A stretch of DNA of 64,000 nucleotides from Actinostola sp. cb2023 (GCA_033675265.1 JAUJYZ010000119.1:62001-126000), one strand, 5' to 3'. Shown: positions 51,491 to 63,725, counted from the stretch's first letter. Notes: generated from the sequence alone by a model not told the origin. Made by a program: numbers and translations.

Positions 51491-52048
51491 GGCCTTTAAA
51501 ATACACTTATAACACTGAGAAAGAAATTGCCCGAAGGTAGTCGGCGCGGCCTTGCTGTGTCGAGCGATTGTGCATAGAAATGTTTTGTCTTGTGAACTAA
51601 GAGTTTTACAGGTATTCAAAATGTCTGAGATACGATCGGATTAAATCTTCTTATAATGCGGATACTTCAATTTCTTCTATCAGAAGTGAATTATGATATG
51701 CTATCTTTTTCCATAAAGAGTCGTGTAAGTAACACTCTTTCAGTCTGCGCTCAATGACAACAAAGCCCAAGTTCTATATCGGTATTTTTATAGTAAAAAC
51801 GGGTATCGGACTCCGTCGTAATGAAATTCAGTGTAAATATTAAAGATACCTTTTAGGGCCCAAAGTTTTCACCAACATCTTCACTGAACGAAGAGATGTA
51901 GTAAACATCCCTAATAGGTATCTTTATTTACAAATACTATTTGTATTTGTACGCTTAGAAGGCCCAGTGGAAGATTAGCTTTGCTAAACTGGCTGGTGCA
52001 TTAAGTGTTTATTTAAACCTTCTTTAAATAAAGTTTATTATTATTATT

Positions 52049-52104
52049 TAAAAACTAAGGATATAAGCATACAACGTTTCGTGTATGCTTATATCCTTAG
52101 TTTT
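52049..52104. repeat. Perfect 23-bp-arm hairpin beside an ATT array
   Basis: AAAACTAAGGATATAAGCAT then ACA pairs exactly with its complement after an 8-base loop. The (ATT)n array begins about 45 bp further on. The segment 51491-52048 has no recognised feature; near 52020 AATAAAGTTTATTATTATTA resembles a retroposon tail. Confidence 0.85.
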
Positions 52105-52142
52105 CATTATAAAATCGTTATCACAATCTTTGTTAGTTAGAT

Positions 52143-52291
<149 letters not shown>

Positions 52292-53274
52292 GAGTATGTC
52301 CTACTCTGTAAAAGATTACTCAATTCAGATATTCAACTTATTTATTTATGTCTGCAAGGTATTCGTAATAAAGCCTACCATATTACCCGTAATTCATTGG
52401 CCGGGAAAAAGTCACGTGATGGGGCCCGGACGTGATGGCGTAACTCAATGATACTAGACTCTAACAAAGTACACCTAACGTCTCTGCGATTTCTTTGTAA
52501 AATGATACACTGCTGTGTGCCAGAATACACTAATTATTCAACCAAATCCGAGTGAACCAAGAAGGTGAGTTGTGGAAGGTTGACGTTGTGACGTCACAAC
52601 ATGGCCACCAGGTAGTAAGTTTCAAAGGGAAATTCGCGAACAGAGATTCGTAATTCGTTCTAAAATTTGCATTTTCGAGTTTAATATTTGATATTTTGGA
52701 TTTGAAAATCGTTCAATTTTAGACTTTAGTTGCCCTTTAACTAATTTCAAAGTTTTCAACATTATCATCGGTCATATAAGTCAGTAAATTTTGCTCAGTT
52801 GTGAAAATTTTTATCGTACTATTTAAATCATTTCAGTAACACAGAAGGATGGCAGTAATTGCCCTAACAATGAGTTGCATAGTTCTTGCGGAGAGTCGCG
52901 TTAACACTAAGTATCGCGATTCTCTTAAGATTTTGATCTAGAGAGAGACGGCATTATTTTCCGATAATGTCGTCTCAAAATAATGGTGCAAAATTTGTTA
53001 GTATTTCATCGAATTTGTCATTCACTTGATTTTAAATTGAACAAGAAAACGTAGAATTACCTTTTTAAACTATTTTCAATAAAGAGTAAAGAGAAAATTA
53101 GGTTTTAAAGTAAAAACAGAGTGAAAATCGAGCGAAAAGTTATTTTCAGTGCGCGCTCGATGGCGTCTAATTGTGTGATATTACACGCGCTTTTATGGAG
53201 AATTTCGCTTTCAATCAATGAAAATTAACCAGTATTTCCCTTTTTTCGTGCCATTTTGTTAGAATTGCGATACA

Positions 53275-53440
53275 AAACTAAACGCAATTTTGAGACGGCA
53301 TTATCGGTTTATAATGACGGCGTTGGGAGAAAATATATTCCAGGTAATACCGAATATAAGAGCCAATACCGAATATATTTTCTCCCAACTAGCCGCCATT
53401 ATAAACCGATAATGCCGTCTCAAAATCGCGTTTAGTTTAT
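53275..53440. mobile_element. Hairpin MITE with AAACTAAACGCAATTTTGAG arms
   Basis: Left AAACTAAACGCAATTTTGAG then ACGGCATTATCGGTTTATAA, right TTATAAACCGATAATGCCGT then CTCAAAATCGCGTTTAGTTT. The arms are about 68 bp with a central GAATAT pair. Confidence 0.88.
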
Positions 53441-53838
53441 ATTATTTCATCATATTTCCAAGCTTATTTACGCGAGGTATTCATACCACCGGTTTTCATA
53501 TCATGGAGCTGATTTTCATCAAAATTAGACGTTTTTCTCCTTTTAGGTGTTCGATCACGACACTAGCATGCATTCTGTTATTCAAGTAAGTTCATTTCAA
53601 AGTTTTGATCATTATCATCAGCCCTTTAGTAAATTTTGCTTGTGAAAATTATTGTTGTAAACAAAACCGAAAATTAGGTATAGTTTTAGGTCAGAAAAAG
53701 TCGATAAATTTTCCATCAATCTCGCAGGTCGTTACGTCATGTCTTCACAGGCAAATATTATAGCTTCTATATATACATATATGTGTGGTATGTGAGAAAG
53801 TACATTGTGTATATTATAATCTATAATATATTTAGTGA

Positions 53839-54367
53839 TGTATAGAAATACAATTTATATCCCAAGCCTTCGGGTCATTGACCCATCATCAGGGATTGTG
53901 AAATGAATTTGAAAGAACGACAAAAGAAAAATGAACAATATTACAAAACAACGAGTAAGCATGGAAATAGATCAGGAACGTTACAAGCGCGCGCAATCGA
54001 ACGCAATATAATATTTAATTAAGCAGTGACTAACTCGAAAGCTAAGCTCCTTTAGCCACCGCGCACAATAACATGTAAAATTATTAATTATATATATTTT
54101 GGCTGTAAATCAATCTTTTATATTTATGCTTGTAATATATATATATATATTCATGGTCGATGTGTGAAATAAAGAAAAACGAAAAACGAAAATGATGTTA
54201 GCGTTCGATTGCGCGCGCTTGTAACGTTCCTGATCTATTTCCATACTAACTCGTTGTTTTGTAATATTGTTCATTTTTCTTTTGTCGTTCTTTCAAATTC
54301 ATTTCATAACCCCTGATGATGGGTCAATGACCCGAAGGCTTGGGAAATAAATTGTATTTCTATACAT
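53839..54367. mobile_element. 530-bp inverted-repeat element with about 170-bp arms
   Basis: Left TGTATAGAAATACAATTTAT then CCCAAGCCTTCGGGTCATTG, right CAATGACCCGAAGGCTTGGG and AATTGTATTTCTATACA. The arms include CGCGCGCAATCGAACGC and its partner. The core is AT-rich. Unlike most palindromic elements here, it has a loop of about 190 bp. Confidence 0.88.
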
Positions 54368-54817
54368 ACGTAGAAGAGACTATCATTAACCGCGAATCTG
54401 AGATATCAGTAGTTTGTAGATGCGAGTAGTACTATGAGATATTTAAGACTGATTGAGTGGTTCATGCAGTTGAGCGTGCGTCTATCGGCTGCGCCTCGAG
54501 CAACTCTTACGCTAGCTCTCGTGTTCTCCAAACTTCCCAAGTGCATCCATAACTCGATAGACCGGCGCACAGCTAAAAGCATGAACCAATTCTTTTATAA
54601 CATAACGACAATAAGGAATGACGAGAAACAAACTTTTAATTGCGATTGAATGTTAAATTCTCCTTTAAAATATTAAAATACGACGTGTTGATGAATGATG
54701 GAAGACATTCATTGTTGTTTTCCATTTTCGTATTTAAAACAATGATTTTTTGCCCTGCAGTGAGATTCGCAGTGAGTAAAGGTGCAGTAATACGGACAAC
54801 AAAAGTGTGCAACGTGC

Positions 54818-55585
54818 AACTTGTCGCGCAACATTGTTGCGTTGCAAGTTGCAGAGCAATGTATAAGCCATTTCACGCTTTCGTCCGCCATTTTGAATTG
54901 GGGCAAACGCGCGGAAATTTATAGAAAACTGGATCACTTTGGCTTCCCATAACTCCGCTCGATTTTGATGGATTTTGAAAATTTAAACTTCGATAATCAG
55001 CAGGCATGCATACCAGTTGTTGGACTGAAAATAAGACCAATGTAGATGTTTTAACTCCTTTCTCGAGTCAATCTTCTTTTCACGAATGTATCTTAAAAAT
55101 TCGAGCTAATTTGCATATTCACGTGCCGAACGTTTTATTTTGAAAACAAAAATCTTTTTTTCTCGATTTGTAGCCTTCCAATACCCATCATATTATAGGT
55201 CATACATAACAAAGAATACATCTTGTCTAAAATGGTAAGTTTGTGAAAATCGGCAAACACGGCAAATCAAAGTGATCCAGATTTCTATAAATTTCCGCGC
55301 GTTTGCCCCAATTCAAAATGGCGGACGAAAGCGTGAAGTGGCTTATTACCACCGTTCGCGCAACTTGTCGCGCAACATATTTTCGCGTTGCAGGTTGCAA
55401 AACTGTGTTGTGCAAAGTAGAAGCTCTTTCTACTTCATGCAACAAAGTTTTGCAACCTGCAACACCGAAAATTTAATTTGTTGCGCGACAAGTTGCGCGA
55501 ACGCCGATGGTAATACGAGGAACATTGCTCTGCAACTTGCAACGCAACAATCTGAATGATGTTGCGCGACAAGTTGAACGATTTT
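54818..55585. mobile_element. Nested foldback cluster, CAACTTGTCGCGCAACA family
   Basis: The outer pair: CGCTTTCGTCCGCCATTTTG and TTGGGGCAAACGCGCGGAAA (about 54878-54920) with partners at 55288-55340. A second pair: GCGCAACTTGTCGCGCAACA at about 55358 with TGTTGCGCGACAAGTT near the right end, enclosing CAGGTTGCAAAAC and its partner. At least two insertions of one family seem superimposed. Small frames here come from the arms. From 55586 to 56200 nothing is recognised. Confidence 0.75.
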
Positions 55586-56199
55586 GTTGCCCATATTACT
55601 GCATCTTAAGACAAAGTTTCTTCGTCGCGTGGTGAAAACATTTGCACACGTCATTTGCCTGGAGCACGGGCGTGTACCATCGAGTTATGGATGCACGCTC
55701 GCGCTAATGAATTTGATCGCGCGATAATATGAACTATGTTTACTTATAATTGTATTGATAAAAGGTTGTTATATACTAGATGCTACTGGTGTTCTTCGTA
55801 TGGTTCTTGTCTCTATGCAACATGGGTTGTTCACAACCCTCTTACAAGTAAGTCAAGACATGATTTTGATACCTCGCTACAAGTACACAGGCAACTATTG
55901 GATTACGTCACAAACGCGCCTTTTTGTTTTCGCGCTTCCAGACTACTGGGGACGAGTCAGGAGCCATAGCCATTTTGGCCTTATTTCTTTGTAAATTAGC
56001 GCGCGCAATCAAGTAGAACACTTGAATTTGGCGCTTTTAAGCTCGTTAAAGTCCCGGATGTGTCGCCTCATTCTGCTCGATGGACTAGAACCAAATAAAA
56101 TCAAGACCGCAGTGACAGCAAGGGTTCATTTCCTAAAGTTCGCCAACTTCGGAGGAGGGGGAGGGCGACAGGGTTGGGAGACAAATCCTGATGTCATAT

Positions 56200-56335
56200 A
56201 TTTTTATGCACAGGGAACTCAACATCACGTATTGCGCGCGCACGCGCTCTACCACAGGTTAAAAACGCAACTAGTCTTTTTATTTATGATTTAGTAGCCT
56301 CAGAAGCAATGGTTGGGCTGCCTGTGACTTGACAC
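56200..56335. mobile_element. Fragment related to the XAB2 intron 20 minisatellite flank
   Basis: CGCGCTCTACCACAGG (about 56242), CTTTTTATTTAT (about 56275) and CAATGGTTGGGCTGCCTGTG (about 56308) occur in the same order at 16770-16855, next to the 81-bp array. The two loci share a dispersed repeat. Confidence 0.6.
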
Positions 56336-56413
56336 GCGCGCTTTATTCATATCGTGTAGCCATTTACCCCTCGTGATTCAATCAAATACAAGCTGTTCGC
56401 GTGGCCCCAGAGT

Positions 56414-57504
56414 TTGAAATTAAATATCACTTTGTTTCTATGTTTAAGTTCAAGAGTAAATTACACAATCTCCGACACACTGGACGAGCTCTTTAAGAGA
56501 CCACGATACGATGCAAGAATACGTCCCAATATCGATGGTATGTGTTCACTGTCTCTGCTGTTAAATAATATTGCTCTTTTACCTTTCACCCCCACCCCTT
56601 CTTCTCCCTCTGTTCCCCCTCTTCTCTTCCCTGTACCCCCTTCTCTTCCCTGTAACCCCTTCCCTCTCTTCTCTTCCCTGTACCCCCTTCTCTTTCCTGT
56701 AACCCCTTCCCCCTCTTCTCTTCCCTGTACCCCGTTCTCTTCCCTGTAACCCCTTCCCCCTTCTCTTCCCTGTACCCCCTCCCCCTCTTCTCTTCCCGGT
56801 ACCCCCCTTCTCTTCCCTGTAACCCCTCACCCTCTTCTCTTCCCTGTACCTTCTTCTCTTCCCTGTAACCCCTTCCCCCTCTTCTCTTCCCTGTACCCCC
56901 TTCTCTTCCCTGTAACCCCTTCCCCCTTCTCTTCCCTGTACCCCCTCCCCCTATTCTCGGTACCCCCTTCTCTTCCCTGTAACCCCTCACCCTCTTCTCT
57001 TCCCTGTACCCCCTTCTCCTCCCTGTAACCCCTCACCCTCTTCTCTTCCCTGTACCCCCTTCTCTTCCCGGTACCCCCTCCCCCTCCCCCTCTTCTCTTC
57101 CCTGTACCCCCTCCCCCCCCTTCTCTTCCCTGTACCCCCTTCCCCCTTCTCTTTCCTGTACCCCCTGCCCCTCTTCTCTTCCCTGTACCCCCTTCCCCTT
57201 TCTCTTCCCTGTACCCCTCCCCTTCATTACCACAACCTTTTTACTGGCGGAAACACTGCTAAGCCGCCGCAAGTGATCAGTAATGTGCTTTGCCACTCGT
57301 CTTTCCTCCCTCTCTCCGTCAACTTCTTGGAATTGACCTCCAGGACTCTGCTTGATAAAGCTAGGACCATTCAATTCAGTGATATATATGTCTATGAATT
57401 ATTTCGAATTGATAACTCCATTCACTCTGGTTTTAGGCCCACCGGTTAATATCATGATTGGATTCTGGGTATTGTCTATTTTCGACGTAAGCGTTACTGA
57501 TATG
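56414..57504 (+). CDS. Cys-loop ligand-gated ion channel (glycine/GABA-A receptor-like), N-terminal exons only
   Basis: Exon A (to 56537) encodes SDTLDELFKRPRYDARIRPN then IDG. Exon B (57437-57504) encodes PPVNIMIGFWVLSIFDVSVT then DM. Together they match the start of the extracellular domain of glycine and GABA-A receptors (YDARIRPN-x-GPPVNV...). Exon B is 68 bp, the exon size conserved in this family, with a GT donor. Exon A could begin at ATG 56414, giving a short signal-like MKLNITLFLCLSS; an acceptor before the RVNY segment is the alternative. The intron holds a pyrimidine minisatellite. No later exon (Cys loop, TM1-4) is found up to the window end, and the antisense ENPP gene would then lie within the next intron. 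This is either a gene continuing beyond 64 kb or a truncated one. Confidence 0.75.
56580..57232. repeat. Pyrimidine-rich minisatellite (about 25-bp units) between channel exons
   Basis: About 25 or more units of CTTCTCTTCCCTGTAACCCC / CCCTCTTCTCTTCCCTGTAC type. The minus-strand Gly/Arg/Glu frames are artefacts. Confidence 0.93.
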
Positions 57505-58212
57505 GTAAGAAGTGTACGATGTATAGGATGAATACGGTGATCAGCCATGATATGCCCTGTTTGTCATTCACATTTCAATATTTATCATCATCATCATCAT
57601 CAGTATTTGTCATCATCATCATCATTATTATTATTATTATATGTGCGTCTCCACAGCATCAAATGAATCACTTTACTATAAATTATACTATTAAAGAAAA
57701 ATGTATTTAATAATTAATAGACTACGAGTTCGAGGTTTCTATGAGGAAATAGTTGACTATCCTCATAGAAAACGAGAACGAGTATTCCGTAGTAATTGCT
57801 TTAGTATAAGCCATCCAGTAGGTCAGTACGTAGAAAATGACAGAAACAAGCAACAGACAATAACTTGTTGAGAAACTCCTCCGAAACATTAGCAAAACGC
57901 GACGACGAAGCCGCCATTTTGTTTGTCGTTTACCTCTACTCGGGGACTATGAACTGATCGATAGACCCAATAGTAGAGAACCATTCAGATTGCAGGATTT
58001 GCGATAGACCACTGGATGGTTTATGTGCTAAATGCGCGGTACATTGAAGTGTTTTTGTCGGACCGCTATTAATACAATCATGATAGAAGTTATTAGTAAT
58101 AGCGTGTGTTAATCGTTTTGAGGCAGTCACTGAGGGTGGTCACGGCCAGGGTTCGTTACGTCCTCAGTTATTCTATATAAAAGCATGCACTGTCGCCCTG
58201 ACTCATGCAGGC

Positions 58213-58214
<2 letters not shown>
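57505..58214. other. Intron or intergenic sequence after the channel exons
   Basis: (ATC)n/(ATT)n at 57583-57642. At 57721-57795 an inverted word pair (ACGAGTTCGAGGTTTCTATG and CATAGAAAACGAGAACGAGT). The minus frame 57936-58130 is unassigned. No further channel exon is visible. Confidence 0.45.

Positions 58215-58303
<89 letters not shown>
58215..58303. repeat. ATT trinucleotide array
   Basis: (ATT)n, about 29 units. The poly-Asn and poly-Tyr frames are artefacts. Confidence 0.95.
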
Positions 58304-58304
<1 letters not shown>

Positions 58305-58424
58305 GCAACATTACCTGAATCATACATTGTATATGGAGCATTTCGCACTCCTCAAACACATTATTGTATCCATCGTAGTCGTCCTAGTTTTGCATTGATC
58401 GATACTTTAAAATAAACTGTTAGA

Positions 58425-58648
58425 GTTGTTTTCGTATGAGTGGGAATAATAATAATAAGTAGTTACGGTATAATAATAGAAGTAGCTACGGTACGGTTCG
58501 TGCGGTTCGGTGACTGTACCGTGTCCAAGCATTCTGATTGGTTGAGAAATGATTTCACGTGCTGTGATTGGTTGAATACAATATGTTCGATTCCGTACCG
58601 TGACCATAACTACGTACCGTAGACTTCCCACTCATACGTAAACGACTC
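58425..58648. mobile_element. MITE with GTTTTCGTATGAGTGGGAA ends
   Basis: Left GTTTTCGTATGAGTGGGAA, right TTCCCACTCATACGTAAACG. Inside, AGTAGTTACGGTA and TACGTACCGTAG pair, and GATTGGTTGA occurs twice. It lies about 180 bp downstream of the ENPP stop codon (read from the minus strand). Confidence 0.75.
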
Positions 58649-58831
58649 TATCTTCACTGGCACCATTGTCATAGTTTGTTTCGCATCATCGCGTGTTCTC
58701 GTCGTTTTTTAATTATCTGTCTTATCTTCGTCGTTATCAAAAATTCGAAATCATAAGAAAGAGATCTTGGAAAGAAAAATGGTCAGAAAACAGATCAGCT
58801 TTGAATTTCCTCGCAAAACCAAAAACGGAAT

Positions 58832-61800
58832 CTATAGTTGAAACACCCACAGGCAAACGCTTGCTAAATACAGTACTTTAAGCAAGGTGGCGGCCATTAT
58901 TACCACTCCGCTAGATGGACTGCCAGTTGCTAGTACTTCCTTCATATTTACGAGTGAGCCGTTGTGTGTCAGCGGTTTGATTCCAAGGAGATGACACATC
59001 AGTGGGTAGACGTCGATAGCTTGTAGTGGCTGTTTTGTTTTGTAGCCCCGCTTGAACGAAGGACCGTGGGCGTAGAAAATTGCTCCAAGTTCTTTCGTCG
59101 CTTGCCACCCGTGCCCTACAAAGATGTAAAGCAACGATGGCAATGAATTACAACCATACAGAAATTCATATAGACTACATACACTATATTCATGAAAAAA
59201 TACTAACTAAATGGAAAACAAAATTTTAATAATTTTGTACTATATTTAGTACTATTTAGTTACTAAGTTGTTTCATGGTTTTCGTGTTTGAACTCTAAAG
59301 GCCTTTTCAAACGAGTAAAACATTCCAGTAAAACATCGTAAAGCATTGTTTTATAAAACACGTTACTCGTTTGAACACCATGTTTTACAATGCGTTTTAC
59401 GAAGTTTGAACCGTGTCAAACATTCTGTAAAACATCGTAAAACATTTCTTTTGTTCTCGCTTGCGTAAAACATTGTTATGACTCGTTTGGACAGCCCGTT
59501 AAACATTGTTGTGCTGCGCATGCGCACAAGGCAGCCAACGCATGCGCACGAGTCTTGACATCCATTTCGCAAACAATATTTTATAAAACATGTTTTACCG
59601 ATGTTTTATTCGTTTGGACGGGCCTTAAGAAACGTTAAGTTCACATGTCTATCTTCTACTCTGACCTACCTGCACTTTTCCAGGGTACTATCTTCTACTG
59701 ACCTACCTGCACTTTTCAGTCCAGGATACTATCTTCTACTGACCTAACTGCACTTTTCCAGGGTACTGTTTTCTACTGACCTATAGCTACCTGCACTTTT
59801 CCAGGGTACTATCTTCTACTGACCTACCTGCGCTTTTCCTGGGTACTATCTTCTACTGACCTACCTGCACTTTTCAGTCCAGGATACTATCTTCTACTGA
59901 CCTACCTGCACTTTTCAGTCCAGGGTACTATCTTCTACTGACCTACCTGCGCTTTTCCTGGGTACTATCTTCTACTGACCTACCTGCACTTTTCTAGGGT
60001 ACTATCTTCTACTGACCTACCTGCACTTTTCAGTCCAGGGTACTATCTTCTACTGACCTACCTGCACTTTTCTAGGGTACTATCTTCTACTGACCTACCT
60101 GCACTTTTCAGTCCAGGGTACTATCTTCTATGACCTACCTGCACTTTTCAGCCCAGGATACTATCTTCTACTGACCTACCTGCACTTTTCAGTCCAGGGC
60201 ACTATCTTCTACTGACCTACCTGCACTTTTCAGTCCAGGGTACTATCTTCTACTGACCTACCTGCACTTTTCCACGGTACTATCTTCTACTCTGACCTAC
60301 CTGCACTTTTCCAGGGTACTATCTTCTACTGACCTACAGTACCTGCACTTTTCTAGGGTACTATCTTCTACTCTGACCTACCTGCACTTTTCCAGGGTAC
60401 TATCTTCTACTGACCTACAGTACCTGCACTTTTCTAGGGTACTATCTTATACTCTGACCTACCTGCACTTTTCCAGGATACTATCTTCTACTGACCTACA
60501 GTACCTGCACTTTTCTAGGGTACTATCTTCTACTCTGACCTACCTGCACTTTTCCAGGATACTAGCTTCTACTGACCTACAGTACCTGCACTTTTCTAGG
60601 GTACTATCTTCTACTCTGACCTACCTGCACTTTTCCAGGATACTATCTTCTACTGACCTACAGTACCTGCACTTTTCTAGGGTACTATCTTCTACTCTGA
60701 CCTACCTGCACTTTTCCAGGATACTATCTTCTACTGACCTACAGTACCTGCACTTTTCTAGGGTACTATCTTCTACTCTGACCTACCTGCACTTTTCCAG
60801 GATACTATCTTCTACTGACCTACAGTACCTGCACTTTTCTAGGGTACTATCTTCTACTCTGACCTACCTGCACTTTTCCAGGATACTATCTTCTACTGAC
60901 CTACAGTACCTGCACTTTTCTAGGGTACTATCTTCTACTCTGACCTACCTGCACTTTTCAGTCCAGGGTACTATCTTCTACTCTGACATACCTGCACTTT
61001 TCAGTCCAGGGTACTATCTTCTACTCTGACATACCTGCACTTTTCAGTCCAGGGTACTATCTTCTACTCTGACATACCTGCACTTTTCCAGGATGCTATC
61101 TTCTACTGACCTACAGTACCTGCACTTTTCTAGGGTACTATCTTCTACTCTGACCTACCTGCACTTTTCAGTCCAGGGTACTATCTTCTACTCTGACATA
61201 CCTGCACTTTTCAGTCCAGGGTACTATCTTCTACTCTGACATACCTGCACTTTTCAGTCCAGGGTACTATCTTCTACTGACCTACCTGCACTTTTCAGTC
61301 CAGGGTACTATCTTCTACTGACCTATCTGCACTTTTCAGTCCAGGGTACTATCTTCTACTGACCTACCTGCACTTTTCAGTCCAGGGTACTATCTTCTAC
61401 TGACCTACCTGCACTTTTCAGTCCAGGGTACTATCTTCTACTGACCTACCTACACTTTTCAGTCCAGGGTACTATATTCTACTGACCTACCTGCACTTTT
61501 CAGTCCAGGGTACTATATTCTACTGACCTACAGTACCTGCACTTTTCAGTCCAGGGTACTATATTCTACTGACCTACCTGCACTTTTCAGTCCAGGGTAC
61601 TATCTTCTACTGACCTACCTGCACTTTTCAGTCCAGGGTACTATCTTCTACTGACCTACCTGCACTTTTCAGTCCAGGGTACTATATTCTACTGACCTAC
61701 AGTACCTGCACTTTTCCAGGGTACTATCTTCTACTCTGACCTACCTGCACTTTTCAGTCCAGGGTACTATCTTCTACTGACCTACCTGCACTTTTCAGTC

Positions 61801-63051
61801 CAGGGTACTATCTTCTACTGACCTACAGTACCTGCACTTTTCCAGGGTACTATCTTCTACTGACCTACAGTACCTGCACTTTTCCAGGGCACTATCTTCT
61901 ACTGACCTACCTGCACTTTTCCAGGGTACTATCTTCGCTGGCCGTTTTGTTTTCACCACCCAACCAATGTCTGGTTCGATATAAATAGGTGGTATGCGAC
62001 GGTTGTGCTTCCAATGTAACTTTTCAGGAATGTCTATTTTCTTGTACACTCTCATGTTAGTGACATTGGCTTTAGTAAGATTGGCATAGATCTCGTCTTC
62101 TTGCCCTGGCGATGGCCACAGGTGGCCAATCACTCCTTGCTCGGCCATTTGGAACTTTGTAATATCAACAAAGTCACTCAGATAAATGGTTCTGGCTGAA
62201 GACGTTTCAATCATACTGTGGTCAGAAACGATTATCACATTCATCTTGTCAAACAAATTTGCATTTTTGAGGCTTTGAGTTAAGTATCCCACTACGTCTT
62301 TGTCTACTCGTTCGATGGCTTTTACAAAGTCGCCAGTGCTGATGCCATACGTGTGCCCTGTAGAGTCTGGTTCGTTGATATACAACGCCGAGAACTTCGG
62401 TGGACGTTTCTGCTTGAGCCATCCAATGAGTTTATCAATGCGGTTCTTGAACGGTAGACTCTGGTTCGCAAAACAATGGATGTAGGGAGGCCATCCGGAA
62501 CGAGTCTTATTCCGATAACGCGGGAGATCTTTATAATGACTGTTCAATGCTGTACAGTTCTGGAAACATGTAAGCTTCTCGTATAAACTCGGTTTTTCCT
62601 TGTAGCTGAAATAACCAGGCCAATAGTGCACAGCAGAGCGGTAGCCTAACTTCTGCACTGTCAACCAAATCGGTTCAGCAGCTTCGTAAAACTTTGGATC
62701 AAAGTTAGAACAATCGTACTGGAGGATGAACATTTCGTCATAAAGAGGGTCCCAGAAGTAGTTGGAAACGATTCCATGGCTCTCTGGGTACATTCCTGTT
62801 AGGTAGGTTTGGTGCGTTGGCCATGTCTTGGTCGGTGTTACGGTCAGCATATAACTTGCTTTGACTCCATTATTTTCAATGTAATCTAGATTGGGTGTAT
62901 TCGCTTTATTACCACCAGTGAACTGCCAACCAAGGCCATCAAGTGACACCAATAGCAATGGATGGTCAGCTACAGCTGACGCTGTCACCAGTAAAACCAG
63001 TCCAAAGAAAGGACGAAGTCTTCTAGACATAGTACTGGCGCCAAAAGCCAT
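58832..63051 (-). CDS. Ectonucleotide pyrophosphatase/phosphodiesterase, ENPP4/5-like, two exons, complete
   Basis: A type I membrane or secreted phosphodiesterase of the alkaline-phosphatase superfamily that hydrolyses nucleotide or related phosphodiesters outside the cell using two zinc ions. Exons: 61911-63051 and 58832-59115; 474 residues (ENPP4/5 usually 450-480). A signal peptide lies near 12-28. Metal and catalytic residues are D38 (SLDG), T76 nucleophile (TPTKTWPTH), D229 and H233 (PDSTGH), D277-H278 (SDHSM, usually SDHGM) and H382 (GHGW). YPESHGIVSN is a family hallmark. Sequons include N165, N181, N196 and N324. The last 25 residues are hydrophobic, a membrane anchor or GPI signal. 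The splice joins PWKSA to GHGW in frame. ATG 63030 is an alternative start. The intron is mostly a minisatellite derived from the exon 1 donor region. Confidence 0.93.
59298..59627. mobile_element. MITE with AAGGCC...CAAACGAGTAAAAC ends in the ENPP intron
   Basis: Left AAGGCCTTTTCAAACGAGTA, right TTTATTCGTTTGGACGGGCC. The interior repeats AAAACATCGTAAA and GTTTTATAAAACA words on both strands. It separates ENPP exon 2 from the minisatellite. Confidence 0.75.
59648..61935 (-). repeat. Splice-donor minisatellite: about 55 tandem copies of the ENPP exon 1/intron boundary
   Basis: Read on the minus strand, each 37-43 bp unit contains most of the last 26 nt of ENPP exon 1 (ending CTGGAAAAGTGCAG) followed directly by the donor GTAGGTCAGTA or a variant (GTACTGTAGG, GTATGTCAG). 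The first unit is the real exon end at 61911-61935. Two unit subtypes alternate in the middle (about 60280-60960), and a CAGTCCAGGG subtype dominates at both sides. Reading through from exon 1 stays open for about 38 codons before a stop. Nothing else lies in this stretch. Confidence 0.93.
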
Positions 63052-63455
63052 TCACTTTCTGACAAAGAAATTACAATGTAATCCGCAAGTCAATGGGATG
63101 TATACTTTTGAATAGGAAGTGTCACTCACTCACTCAGCTCTGTAAACTTTCGAGCCACAAATCCACGAGTTGGCCAAGGGTGTCTTTGAATAGAATAATT
63201 AATATGCTTTATAAACTAATGATTAATTCATGAGCAAAACACAATGAAAACCATAAACCTTGAATTTTCATATGCACGGCCAAACTTATAGAACGACAAT
63301 TGCTCCCGTACACGACAGAGGAACGGCCACATAAAGGTTCCCTATATACAAGATTTAAAAATCTTGAATATTTTTGCAGAAAATATGAAATGAAGTTACG
63401 GATTTTTTAAGCCGTTTAATAAACGAGCAGGAGTGTTTTATCGGATATAGCTAAT
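63052..63455. other. ENPP upstream region
   Basis: It presumably holds the ENPP promoter and 5' UTR. A short relative of the 33780-34110 dispersed repeat (CGGCCAAACTTAT) lies at about 63279. No core promoter motif was assigned. Confidence 0.4.
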
Positions 63456-63725
63456 TGCATAATCGTTGTCGGGTTGAAAATCATAAATCATAGAAGCTGA
63501 GACCGCAAGGATGGATGGGAAATCAGTTCATGACCTGTATTACATACAGATATATTCAATGTTCTCGTAGTTTTAAAGGTATATGAGCTATTTAACTAAG
63601 ATCCTACAAGTCTGGATAAAAAGGTCGATGATTTGACGGTGTTATTTGAGAGTTTTAATTTCCCAGAATTCCTTTTGGTCATATATATAGCTTTCATGAT
63701 TTTCAACCCGACAACGATTATGCAT
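63456..63725. mobile_element. MITE of the CGTTGTCGGGTT family, copy 3
   Basis: Left TGCATAATCGTTGTCGGGTT then GAAAATCATAAATCATAGAA, right TGATTTTCAACCCGACAACG then ATTATGCA. It shares termini with copies at 12357-12584 and 8085-8345. Confidence 0.82.

Noticed and set aside
57936..58130. 64-codon minus frame with complex composition
   Set aside because: No motif or splice partner, and it does not fit ENPP or the channel. Not enough to call a gene.
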